This document shows positions 1 through 7,203 of a stretch of 11,010 bases of DNA, piece by piece (the stretch's first letter is position 1; each line of letters opens with the position of its first letter). Under the pieces are notes generated by a model. It was not told the origin of the DNA and did no database searches. It saw only the letters and a list, made by a program, of their open reading frames with translations. The stretch is from Nitrospina sp. (GTDB lineage Bacteria; Nitrospinota; Nitrospinia; Nitrospinales; Nitrospinaceae). The translations under genes and the position numbers were made by a program. The stretch is from the NCBI GenBank assembly GCA_004357435.1, contig SMVS01000090.1:1-11010 (forward strand), in the 5' to 3' direction.

Positions 1-1
1 C

Positions 2-232
2 ATCTATTTCCCGTTGATCGTCAAAGGCGCGCTGATGATCGAGCCGACCGAGACCGAATCGAAGGAAACCATCGACCGGTTCATTCAGGCCATGCGGGAA
101 ATTGCCGAGCTGGCGGAAAAAGACGCGGAACGTTTTCACGATGCACCGTATCTGAGCAAAGTATCCCGCCCCGACGAAGCCCGTGCCGCCCGCCAACCCA
201 AACTGCGCTGGAAACCGGTGAATCACCGGTGA
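2..232 (+). CDS. gcvPB: Glycine dehydrogenase (decarboxylating) subunit 2, C-terminal fragment (5' end outside window)
   Basis: This is the last 76 codons of an open frame that enters from the left edge. The P-protein of the glycine cleavage system decarboxylates glycine with pyridoxal phosphate and passes the aminomethyl group to lipoyl H-protein. Many bacteria split it into GcvPA and GcvPB, and this is the C-terminal end of the PB half. The recognisable signature is the conserved 'GALMIEPTETESKETID' block followed by an amphipathic helix and a terminal 'DEARAARQPKLRW' segment, both typical of GcvPB C-termini. The PLP lysine lies upstream, outside the window. The apparent TTG start at 14 is internal to the conserved domain and is not a real start. 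The gene converges on the transporter gene, leaving 42 bases between stops. The family is clear; split versus fused P-protein cannot be proven from this fragment. Confidence 0.88.
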   Translation: MYFPLIVKGALMIEPTETESKETIDRFIQAMREIAELAEKDAERFHDAPYLSKVSRPDEARAARQPKLRWKPVNHR

Positions 233-274
233 TAAAATAACGTTCAAGCGATAACTAGATTTTCAAAGCGTTTT

Positions 275-1828
275 TTAAATAAAAGACTGGACGATGAACA
301 GGGTCAGGGCAGTGACCAGCATCGCGCCGATGAAATTGAGGGCCAGTCCGGCCCGCGCCATCTGCGGAATGGTGACCCAGCCACTGCCGAACACGATGGC
401 GTTGGGCGGTGTCGCCACCGGCATCATGAACGCGAACGAGGCGGAGATGGTCGCCGGCACCATGAGCAGGAGCGGATGCACTTCGGCGGCGAGGGCCGCG
501 CCGCCGATGATCGGCAATATCATGGTGGCGGTGGCGGTGTTCGAGGTGAACTCGGTCAAAAATGTCAGCCCCAGGCAAACCCCCAGCACCACCAGCCACA
601 GGGGGTACTCGCCCAAAGCCGATAATTGTTGCCCGATCCACAGGTCCAGTCCGGTCTGCTTGAACCCGGCGGCCAGCGCGAACCCGCCGCCGAACAGCAA
701 CAGGATTCCCCAGGGCACGCGATCGTTCACCGTTTGCCAATCCAGCGCAAAAAATTCTTTTTTGCCGTCCCGCTCCATGCCGTTGGGGAATCCCAGAGGA
801 AAAATCATCAGCAGGAGTCCCATCGCCATGGCGACGGTGGAGTCGTGCAAGTACTCCGGCCAGGGAAACAGTGAAGACCATCCGGGAATAGTGAACGATC
901 CCAGAGCTATGGGCTGACGAAAAATCCACAGCATCGCGGTGGTCAGGAATACGCCGGCGACAAACCGTTCGGCGCGGCTCATCTTTCCGAGAGCCTGGTA
1001 TTCCTTGGCGATCACCTGACGAGCCCCCTCCCCCAGCTCCAGTTTGTCCAGCGGCACCTGGCACACAAACCGGCAGAGGTACAGCCACACCAACGGCAGA
1101 AAAATGATAACGACGGGAACGGCAAAGATCATCCACCGAAAAAAAGTGATCTCCGGCTGGTCCGGAAAACTGGTTTTGTAGAACCCGGCAAAAATGATAT
1201 TGGGCGCGGTGCCAATCAAGGTTCCGACCCCGCCGATACTGGCGGAATAAGCCAGACCCAGCATCAAGGTCAACCCCAGGTTTTGTTCCACCACTTGCGG
1301 CGAGTATCCCTCCGGGTCCCCATTCCAGGTGACATGCGACGCCACCTGCCGGACCACCGCCATGGCCACCGGCAGGAGCATCATGGTGGAGGCGGTGTTG
1401 GAAATCCACATCGACAGAAACGCCGTCGCCACCATAAAGCCCAATACGATGCGCGACGGATTGGTGCCGATGGCGCGAATAATGAACAGGGCAATTCGTT
1501 TATGAAAATTCCAGCGCTCCATGGCCAGAGCGATCATGAACCCACCGAGGAATAGAAAAACCAGGTGGTTGGTGTAATTGGGGGCGACTTCCTTGCTGGG
1601 CAGGATGCCCAAAAGAGGATAAAGAACCAGCGGCAACAGCGCGGTCACCGCCATCGGCACCGCTTCGGAAATCCACCAGAGCGCCATCAGCAGAACCACC
1701 GCGGCCATGCGCTGGCCTTCCGGCGACACCCCTGCCGGCGGCGGCAACATCAACATGAACAAAAAAAGCAGGATACCGCCGACAATAAAAACTATTTTTT
1801 TGAGGGCCAGAGTTTTCGAGTCATTCAC
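275..1828 (-). CDS. DASS/SLC13-family sodium-coupled anion (probably dicarboxylate) symporter
   Basis: A 517-residue, very hydrophobic inner-membrane protein with roughly a dozen hydrophobic segments spread over its length. It carries the family's paired Ser-Asn-Thr motifs, at residues 143-145 and 429-431, which in characterised members such as VcINDY form substrate and sodium sites in the two inverted-repeat halves. It also carries the full sodium:sulfate symporter signature at residues 463-479 (AS-x2-F-x2-PVA-x3-N-x-IV). Length is in the normal DASS range. Substrates in the family are succinate, fumarate, malate, citrate or sulfate; the SNT/TPPNAI type suggests dicarboxylate, but the exact substrate cannot be read from sequence. 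The start is GTG at 1826-1828, preceded only by a weak purine-rich GGTAAAG. No better in-frame start lies in the 96 bases to mltF, from which it is divergently transcribed. Confidence 0.9.
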   Translation of the reverse strand: MNDSKTLALKKIVFIVGGILLFLFMLMLPPPAGVSPEGQRMAAVVLLMALWWISEAVPMAVTALLPLVLYPLLGILPSKEVAPNYTNHLVFLFLGGFMIALAMERWNFHKRIALFIIRAIGTNPSRIVLGFMVATAFLSMWISNTASTMMLLPVAMAVVRQVASHVTWNGDPEGYSPQVVEQNLGLTLMLGLAYSASIGGVGTLIGTAPNIIFAGFYKTSFPDQPEITFFRWMIFAVPVVIIFLPLVWLYLCRFVCQVPLDKLELGEGARQVIAKEYQALGKMSRAERFVAGVFLTTAMLWIFRQPIALGSFTIPGWSSLFPWPEYLHDSTVAMAMGLLLMIFPLGFPNGMERDGKKEFFALDWQTVNDRVPWGILLLFGGGFALAAGFKQTGLDLWIGQQLSALGEYPLWLVVLGVCLGLTFLTEFTSNTATATMILPIIGGAALAAEVHPLLLMVPATISASFAFMMPVATPPNAIVFGSGWVTIPQMARAGLALNFIGAMLVTALTLFIVQSFI

Positions 1829-1899
1829 ATTCGATACTTTACCAAAGCGTTCCGAGGCACGCTACGATCAATTCCCAATAAAAAGAAAACCGTTCTGGT

Positions 1900-1905
1900 T
1901 ATAAT
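1900..1905 (+). promoter_or_regulatory. Consensus -10 box, probable mltF promoter
   Basis: A perfect TATAAT lies in the DASS-mltF divergent gap. The -35 hexamer at the usual distance is poor. Transcription would begin near 1912, giving a leader of about 13 bases that just contains the AGAAAGGA ribosome-binding site (1912-1919) before ATG 1925. The box overlaps the alternative ATG at 1904-1906, which argues against that start. Confidence 0.45.
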
Positions 1906-1924
1906 GGTGCCAGAAAGGATTCCA

Positions 1925-3298
1925 ATGATAAATTACTTATTTAAACTTTCATTGCAGCAAAAGTTTTTCGTCACCATCCTGATCGGTTTTAGTGGTCTCC
2001 TGGGTTGTTCCATGGGCGACAGTTCATTGGATGCCATCAAAGCCAGCGGCAAATTAGTGGTCCTCACCCGGAACGCGCCCACCACCTATTTCTTTGATAG
2101 CAATGAACAAGCCACTGGCCCCGAGTACGATATGGTCGAATCCTTCGCCGCCAGCCTGGGAGTGCGGACGGAATACAAACTATTCGCCACCACCGAAGAA
2201 ATTTTAGAGGCTTTGGAGCAGGGACAAGGCGATCTGGCCGCCGCCGGACTCACTCGAACCCAGGACCGGGAAAAACGTTTTCGCTTTGGCCTGGTTTATC
2301 AGGAGGTTGCAGAGCAGGTGGTTTGTCGCAAGAATGGGAAAATACCCAAAAACCAGGCCGATCTTGCCGGGTTGAACATTGCTGTCTCAGGAGGCACCAG
2401 TTATGAGGAGAGCCTTCGCCTGCTCCAGGCAAGCCACCCGGATTTGCTCTGGCAAGCGGATACAGCGTTAAACACCGAACAACTGCTTGAAAAAGTATGG
2501 CTCAAAGAAATCGATTGCACCGTGGCCGATGCCAACATCGTTGCAATCAATCGGAGGTATTTTCCGGAACTGATCGTCACCTTCGATTTGACGAAACCCC
2601 GTCCTTTGGCCTGGGCTGTGGACGCCGATAGCGGCGCTTTGCAAAAGGCCATGAAAATCTGGTTCAAAAAATTCCAGTCTCAGGGGAAAATGGATCAAGT
2701 GATAGAGCGCTACTACGAATTCATTGCAAAATTCGATTATGTAGATACCAAAGCCTTTCAAACAGCCGTTCGCAAAAAGTACCCCAGATTTCGGCCCACT
2801 TTCGAAGAGGCGGCCAACCGGTACGATCTGGACCCCATTCTCCTTTCGGCTCATGGATACCAGGAGTCCCACTGGAACCCCAGAGCCAAAAGCCCCACGG
2901 GCGTCAGAGGCATGATGATGCTGACCCTGCCCACCGCCAAGTCCTTGGGAGTCAAAAACCGCCTGGACCCCTACGCTAGCATCATGGGCGGAGCTGAATA
3001 TTTTTCCAAGCTGTTGCGACGATTCGATGACGCCGTGAAGAATCCCGATCGAACGTGGTTGGCTCTCGCCGCTTACAATGTGGGCCGGGGACACCTGCAC
3101 GATGCCCAAAAACTGGCCCGCAGATTGGGCAAAAGTCCTTATGTTTGGAGTGACTTGAAAGAAGTGCTTCCCCTGCTCAGCCAGAAAAAATATTACAAAA
3201 CACTGAAATACGGTTACGCCCGGGGCCGCGAGCCGGTTCGCTATGTTCAGCGGATAAGGAATTACCGGGATATTCTGGAAAAGGAGCTGGACAAGTAA
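1925..3298 (+). CDS. mltF: Membrane-bound lytic murein transglycosylase F
   Basis: A 457-residue two-domain cell-wall enzyme that cleaves the MurNAc-GlcNAc bond of peptidoglycan non-hydrolytically, forming 1,6-anhydromuramyl ends. Residues 1-28 are an export signal ending in LLGC, a near-consensus lipobox with candidate lipidated Cys28 followed by Ser, which would favour outer-membrane sorting. Residues about 35-265 form a solute-binding-protein family 3 domain. Residues about 290-440 form the SLT (family 1) domain, with predicted catalytic Glu314 in 'YQESHWNP', then 'SPTGVRGMMMLTLPTA', 'AAYNVGRGH' and the late 'YGYARG' block, all diagnostic of MltF. ATG 1925 is chosen over in-frame ATG 1904: it has AGAAAGGA five bases upstream and gives a normal signal peptide. 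The open frame further upstream (from 1565) is antisense to the transporter and unrelated. It is convergent with the sdh operon. Confidence 0.94.
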   Translation: MINYLFKLSLQQKFFVTILIGFSGLLGCSMGDSSLDAIKASGKLVVLTRNAPTTYFFDSNEQATGPEYDMVESFAASLGVRTEYKLFATTEEILEALEQGQGDLAAAGLTRTQDREKRFRFGLVYQEVAEQVVCRKNGKIPKNQADLAGLNIAVSGGTSYEESLRLLQASHPDLLWQADTALNTEQLLEKVWLKEIDCTVADANIVAINRRYFPELIVTFDLTKPRPLAWAVDADSGALQKAMKIWFKKFQSQGKMDQVIERYYEFIAKFDYVDTKAFQTAVRKKYPRFRPTFEEAANRYDLDPILLSAHGYQESHWNPRAKSPTGVRGMMMLTLPTAKSLGVKNRLDPYASIMGGAEYFSKLLRRFDDAVKNPDRTWLALAAYNVGRGHLHDAQKLARRLGKSPYVWSDLKEVLPLLSQKKYYKTLKYGYARGREPVRYVQRIRNYRDILEKELDK

Positions 3299-3415
3299 AC
3301 AAATAACTGCCTGGACAAAATGTCGCCCGACAACGCGGATTAGGAAATGGTCGGCTGACCGCCTCCCAACCCAAATGATTCCCCCGCTCCAGTCAGTAGT
3401 CGCAGTTGGAAAATT
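3299..3415. other. Convergent gap between mltF and the sdh operon
   Basis: These 117 bases between two stop codons contain no open frame of note and no clear intrinsic terminator. The only hairpin noticed is a short GGTC/GACC stem near 3349-3360, without a T-tract. Confidence 0.5.
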
Positions 3416-4300
3416 TTAAGCGTGGGCCGCGAGGATGCTGTCCAGTCCGGCGGTGGCGACGATGTGGCTGTCCATGCCGATATCCTTGGGCGAGTAACCC
3501 AGCGCCAGAGCAACCAGTTGTGGAAGATGCAGGATGGGAATGGAGTAACCTTTTTCACGCAGGCTCTCTATGTCCGGTTGGTAGGAATCCAGGCTGAGGT
3601 GGCAGAGCGGACAGCCGGTGACCACACAGTTGGCGCCGCTTTGAATGGCATCGATCAAGGCGTTGCCCGCCATGGCCTGCGACGCGTCTTTATTCATCAT
3701 GATGATCGGAAACCCGCAACACTTGATACGGCTTTCATAATAAACGGGCGTCGCCCCCAGCGCTTCAAAAATCTCTTCCAGGGCCGTGGGGTTGTCCGGA
3801 TCCTCATATTCGGAAAGCTCCGAGGGCCGCAGAACGTAACAACCGTAAAACGCCGCCGTTTTTAATCCGGTCAACGGCCGCTTGATCTTTTCCTTGAGCA
3901 TTTGCAGGCCTTCTGGGGTGGCCAGGATATCGGAGAAATGTTTGATCTTGATCTTGCCGCCCTGGTACTGATGGCCGCCGCCCTTGAGCACATGGTTGAC
4001 CTTGTCCTTGTACTCAATGTCCGAGTTAATATTATACTCAGATTTTTTCAAATTGCCCTGGCAGGTCGAGCAAATCGTGATCAAGTCCAAATTTTGCTCC
4101 TCGGCCAAAGCGAAGGTACGGGCGTTGAGCGTGTCGGTCAACAGGGGACTTTTTTCGGGCATCACTCCGGCGCCACAACAGGCGGCGCTTTTCATCTCGA
4201 CAAAATCGATGCCCAACCCTTCCGCCGCCGCTTTAGTCGACAGCATCAACTCGCGGGTTGCGCCGCGGGCCACACATCCAGTAAACAACGCGAACTTCAT
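3416..4300 (-). CDS. HdrB-like CCG-domain subunit of type-E succinate dehydrogenase/fumarate reductase
   Basis: A 294-residue protein of the heterodisulfide reductase subunit B family. It has two cysteine-rich CCG motifs, both complete: C9-x31-C41C42-x34-C77xxC80 and C154-x39-C194C195-x34-C230xxC233. In HdrB these motifs bind non-cubane [4Fe-4S] clusters. In 'type E' succinate:quinone oxidoreductases (Sulfolobus SdhE, Campylobacter MfrE) this protein replaces the haem-bearing transmembrane anchor and is proposed to connect the iron-sulfur chain to quinone at the membrane. No strong transmembrane helix is evident, so membrane association would be peripheral. Its ATG overlaps the sdhB stop by four bases (ATGA), with GAGGAG/GGGAG upstream, so it is translationally coupled and should be stoichiometric with SdhB. 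The alternative of a thiol:fumarate reductase (TfrB-like function) cannot be excluded. The symbol is left blank because sdhE also names an unrelated flavinylation factor. Confidence 0.9.
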   Translation of the reverse strand: MKFALFTGCVARGATRELMLSTKAAAEGLGIDFVEMKSAACCGAGVMPEKSPLLTDTLNARTFALAEEQNLDLITICSTCQGNLKKSEYNINSDIEYKDKVNHVLKGGGHQYQGGKIKIKHFSDILATPEGLQMLKEKIKRPLTGLKTAAFYGCYVLRPSELSEYEDPDNPTALEEIFEALGATPVYYESRIKCCGFPIIMMNKDASQAMAGNALIDAIQSGANCVVTGCPLCHLSLDSYQPDIESLREKGYSIPILHLPQLVALALGYSPKDIGMDSHIVATAGLDSILAAHA

Positions 4301-5235
4301 TCTCCCAACTCCTCAAAAATTCGTTTCACATCTTTAACATCTTCACAGGACTTGTGAATCAGGGGTGGAATTTTCCCTTTGAACAACATGCGCAACCCGA
4401 CCGGCAGAAGATCGAACAAGCCTTTGAAGTTGAAATACCCGATCGACTCCACGGGCAACGTCGCTTCATTGAGACAACCACTTTTTTTGATGGACTTGGT
4501 GAACGACAGCGCGTGCCGGGCGCCCACGTTGCCATGCACTCCTTGCTCCAATCCCACCGCCATCAGCTCCTTGATCCGATCGAAAGGCTTTACCGGTTTG
4601 GGGCAACGTTCGACGCATTCCCCGCAGTGTGTGCAATCCCACATGCCGCCCGGCTGACTCAACTCCTTGATCCGCTCCAGCGTCGCCGTGTCCCGTGAAT
4701 CGCCCACAAACCTCTGCGCTTTGGCCAACGCCGCCGGTCCCAAAAAGTTGCCGTCCACTTCCAGCATCTGGCAGTCCGAATAACAGGCCCCACACATGAT
4801 GCAGGTACTGGCATCGTCGATCACCTTGAATTGCTTGGGAGTCTGGCGCCGTTCTTTCTCCGGCGGTTTTTCTTTATTCTTGAGGTAAGGTTTGATCTGG
4901 TCGATCTTTTCCCAAAACGGTTTGAAGTCCACCACCAGATCCTTGATCGGGGTCATGTTACCCATCGGCTCCACGGTGACGACGCCATCCTTCATCAAAT
5001 GCGCCGCCTGGCGCTGGCAGGCCAGCAGGGCATGGCCATTGCCCTTCATTCCGCACGAGCCGCAAATGGCACTGCGGCAAGACATGCGGTAGGTCAAACT
5101 GCCGTCCTGGGTCCATTTGATCTCATTCAAACAGTCCAGCAGGGTAGCCCCTTCGGGGAAATCGTATTCGAAATCCTGGTAATACGAATCAGGAGATTTT
5201 TCCGGGTTGTAGCGTTTGATTCGAAAGGTCGCCAT
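4297..5235 (-). CDS. sdhB: Succinate dehydrogenase/fumarate reductase iron-sulfur subunit (type E)
   Basis: A 312-residue electron-transfer subunit between the FAD subunit and the HdrB-like subunit. The N-terminal plant-ferredoxin-type domain has the [2Fe-2S] ligands C53, C58, C61 and C73. The C-terminal domain has CxxCxxCxxxC at C145/148/151/155 and a second cluster motif at C201/204/207/211 followed by Pro. Classical SdhB lacks the second cysteine of that last motif (C204 here) and holds a [3Fe-4S] centre; here all four are present. The protein is about 60-70 residues longer than classical SdhB: residues from about 231 form a C-terminal extension resembling HdrC/TfrB-type proteins. ATG 5235 shares its A with the sdhA stop (TGATG). 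A TTG three bases upstream (5238), overlapping sdhA by four bases, would add one Met and is nearly as plausible, given AAGGAAAG upstream. Confidence 0.93.
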   Translation of the reverse strand: MATFRIKRYNPEKSPDSYYQDFEYDFPEGATLLDCLNEIKWTQDGSLTYRMSCRSAICGSCGMKGNGHALLACQRQAAHLMKDGVVTVEPMGNMTPIKDLVVDFKPFWEKIDQIKPYLKNKEKPPEKERRQTPKQFKVIDDASTCIMCGACYSDCQMLEVDGNFLGPAALAKAQRFVGDSRDTATLERIKELSQPGGMWDCTHCGECVERCPKPVKPFDRIKELMAVGLEQGVHGNVGARHALSFTKSIKKSGCLNEATLPVESIGYFNFKGLFDLLPVGLRMLFKGKIPPLIHKSCEDVKDVKRIFEELGE

Positions 5236-6947
5236 CAATAAGTTCTTTCCTTGGGTTGATAGTGAGTGATCACCACCGGTTTGCTTTTCAACACCAACTC
5301 ATCATTATCACCGGAATACACCAGCGAATGTTGCAGGAATTTTTCGTCGTCGCGTTTCGGGAAGTCCGTACGGAAGTGTCCGCCTCGGCTTTCCTGCCGG
5401 GCGAGAGCCGCCGTGCTGATGATCTCCGACATTTTCAGCATATTTCCCAATTCTATAATTTCATAAATTTCAGTATTAAACAGTTTTCCCTTGTCTGTCA
5501 CTTTACCTTTTTTACAACGCTCCTGTAGACCTTTAATGACCGAAATACAGTCTTTCAAGGTTTGTCCATCGCGGAAGACACCGCATTTTTCCATCATCAC
5601 ATCTTTCATTTCATTGCGGATGTCGTTGTAACTTTCGGTGCCATCCCGTTGAAATATTTCTTCAATGGAGTTCAGCACACGGGCTTTTTCATGGCCTTCG
5701 TTGATCTTTCCAAAGCCCACATTTTTTACATATTCCAAGGCAGACTTGCCGGCCCGTTCGCCGAACACGGTGGCCTCCAGCAACGAATTGGTGCCCAGCC
5801 GGTTGGCGCCGTGTACCGAAACGCAGGCGCACTCGCCCGCCGCAAAAAATCCCTTCAGCGGCGTGCCTTCGGCATCGATCACCACCTGGCCATACTTGTC
5901 CGTCGGGATCCCGCCCATCGAATAATGGGCGGACGGTTGAATAGGAAGTGGATCCGTGACGCAATCGACACCGATGAAATCAATTCCCAACTGCCGGATC
6001 TGCGGCAACCGTTCCATGATCCGGGCCTCGCCCAGATGCCGCAGGTCCAAATGGATGCAGGCCTCACCGTTCACCCCACGGCCGGCATCGATCTCGCTCT
6101 GTTCGGCACGGGAGACAATGTCGCGTGGCGCCAACTCCATGCGCGACGCCGCGTATTTTTCCATGAAGCGCTCACCCTTACCGTTCAACAGGTAACCGCC
6201 TTCGCCGCGGGCCGCTTCTGAAAACAAAATGCCTTGGCGGTACAACCCGGAAGGATGAAACTGAATGAACTCCGAGTCCTCCAAGGGAATCCCCGCATTG
6301 AACGCCGCGATCGCCCCGTCCGCCGTGCTGGCAAACGCGTTGGTGGTGATTTTATAAACCCGGCCGTAACCGCCGGTGGCGAACACCACCGCCTTGGCCT
6401 GAATCACTTCCAGTTCTCCAGTCCGTACATTGGTCACCACCACACCATGGCACTCGCCATTCTCCACGATCAGTTGGTGCATGTACCACTCGGAATATAT
6501 TTTTATGGATTTGCTGTTCTTGAGCACCTGTTCATGCAGAGCGTGCAAAATAGCGTGACCGGTACGGTCGGCCGCGAAACAGGCGCGCGGTTTGGAATGG
6601 CCGCCAAAACTGCGCTGGGCAATTTTGCCTTCCGGAGTCCGGCTGAACACACAACCGAAATGCTCCAGCTCGTAAATAACGCGCGAGGCGGCTCTGACGT
6701 AATCTTCCACCGCATCCTGATCGCTCAGGTAATCGCCGCCCTTGATGGTGTCGAACATGTGTTCTTCCCAGCTGTCATCTTCGGAGTTGGCCAGCGCGGC
6801 GGCGATGCCTCCCTGGGCGGCGCCAGAATGGGAGCGTGACGGGTACACCTTGGTCAATATGCCGATATCAGCGTCCTTGCAAACTTCCAGCGCGGCGCGC
6901 ATGCCGGCCAAGCCGGCCCCCACTATCAATACATCGTGTTGGATCAC
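5235..6947 (-). CDS. sdhA: Succinate dehydrogenase/fumarate reductase flavoprotein subunit
   Basis: A 570-residue catalytic subunit that interconverts succinate and fumarate. The N-terminus has the dinucleotide fold 'VLIVGAGLAGMRAAL' (residues 6-20). His40 in 'SRSHSGAAQGG' is the predicted site of covalent 8-alpha FAD attachment. Active-site residues of the family are present: His231 (HPSGLY), catalytic Arg275 (ELAPRD), His341 (HYSMGG) and Arg383 (ANRLGTNSLLEA). No Tat or Sec signal precedes the fold, so the subunit should be cytoplasmic, unlike MfrA of Campylobacter, which is exported. The start is GTG at 6947 with AAGAGGAAG seven bases upstream; no other start fits. It is first in the sdhA-sdhB-HdrB-like operon. 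Sequence cannot decide between succinate oxidation in the TCA cycle and fumarate reduction in a reverse TCA cycle. Confidence 0.96.
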   Translation of the reverse strand: MIQHDVLIVGAGLAGMRAALEVCKDADIGILTKVYPSRSHSGAAQGGIAAALANSEDDSWEEHMFDTIKGGDYLSDQDAVEDYVRAASRVIYELEHFGCVFSRTPEGKIAQRSFGGHSKPRACFAADRTGHAILHALHEQVLKNSKSIKIYSEWYMHQLIVENGECHGVVVTNVRTGELEVIQAKAVVFATGGYGRVYKITTNAFASTADGAIAAFNAGIPLEDSEFIQFHPSGLYRQGILFSEAARGEGGYLLNGKGERFMEKYAASRMELAPRDIVSRAEQSEIDAGRGVNGEACIHLDLRHLGEARIMERLPQIRQLGIDFIGVDCVTDPLPIQPSAHYSMGGIPTDKYGQVVIDAEGTPLKGFFAAGECACVSVHGANRLGTNSLLEATVFGERAGKSALEYVKNVGFGKINEGHEKARVLNSIEEIFQRDGTESYNDIRNEMKDVMMEKCGVFRDGQTLKDCISVIKGLQERCKKGKVTDKGKLFNTEIYEIIELGNMLKMSEIISTAALARQESRGGHFRTDFPKRDDEKFLQHSLVYSGDNDELVLKSKPVVITHYQPKERTY

Positions 6948-6970
6948 AAAAGCTTCCTCTTAAAATGTTG

Positions 6971-7073
6971 CCAGCGGTCTTTGCCGGTTCAATAATACAT
7001 TATGCACACACTCCCCAATCATTTAAAAATCAAAGGGGAATCATCATACAAATGGCTTGAGGCAAGCCGCTGG
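6971..7073 (-). repeat. Inverted-repeat pair able to fold the sdhA leader
   Basis: CCAGCGG (6971-6977) and TTGCC (6981-6985) are complementary to CCGCTGG (7067-7073) and GGCAA (7061-7065). This gives 12 base pairs with a small internal loop around a 75-base loop. The distal arm overlaps a separate perfect hairpin, GGCTTG-AGG-CAAGCC at 7054-7068, so the two folds compete. In an sdhA transcript the proximal arm would end about ten bases before the ribosome-binding site. Confidence 0.35.
6999..7027 (-). promoter_or_regulatory. Candidate sdhA-proximal promoter
   Basis: Reading on the minus strand, TTTAAA (7022-7027) is followed by a 17-base spacer and CATAAT (6999-7004). It matches consensus at four of six and five of six positions. 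Transcription would start near 6992, leaving a leader of about 45 bases to GTG 6947. Confidence 0.35.
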
Positions 7074-7127
7074 ACCGGTGCGTGGAAATGCTCGCATTGG
7101 ATGACCTAATGCTTAAAAAAGAGGGGT

Positions 7128-7157
7128 ATTGAATCACCTTAGCCCCTGAATTGTCAA
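7128..7157 (-). promoter_or_regulatory. Candidate distal sdh operon promoter
   Basis: On the minus strand a consensus -35 TTGACA (7152-7157) is followed by an 18-base spacer and the weaker -10 TTCAAT (7128-7133). A transcript from here would have a leader of about 170 bases that includes both arms of the inverted repeat at 6971-7073. The proximal promoter would not include the distal arm. Confidence 0.35.
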
Positions 7158-7175
7158 GAAAAATGAGTTTTAAGG

Positions 7176-7203
7176 TTGCAAACCCTAAGCAGTGTAATAT
7201 ACT
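7176..7203 (+). promoter_or_regulatory. Probable sigma-70-type promoter of rhlB
   Basis: TTGCAA (7176-7181), a 16-base spacer and TATACT (7198-7203) make the best-matching promoter in the window. Initiation near 7210 gives an untranslated leader of about 130 bases before ATG 7341. Confidence 0.55.

Noticed and set aside
233..274. Terminator between gcvPB and the transporter
   Set aside because: The gap is AT-rich with T and A runs, but no stable stem precedes them on either strand.
255..1409. 384-codon open frame on the minus strand overlapping the DASS transporter
   Set aside because: It is the transporter's +1 shadow: low-complexity Gly/Arg/His-rich translation with no domain, while the 517-residue frame has clear family motifs.
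1565..1924. N-terminal 120-codon extension of the mltF frame
   Set aside because: It runs antisense through the transporter N-terminus and reads as Gln/His/Arg-rich noise. The signal peptide and ribosome-binding site place the start at 1925.
2468..3109. 213-codon minus-strand open frame inside mltF
   Set aside because: Antisense shadow of a gene with diagnostic catalytic motifs; no recognisable domain or start context.
5562..6839. Two plus-strand frames of about 200 codons (5562-6221 and 6234-6839) opposite sdhA
   Set aside because: They are antisense reading of a fully conserved flavoprotein gene, a usual by-product of GC-rich codon bias.
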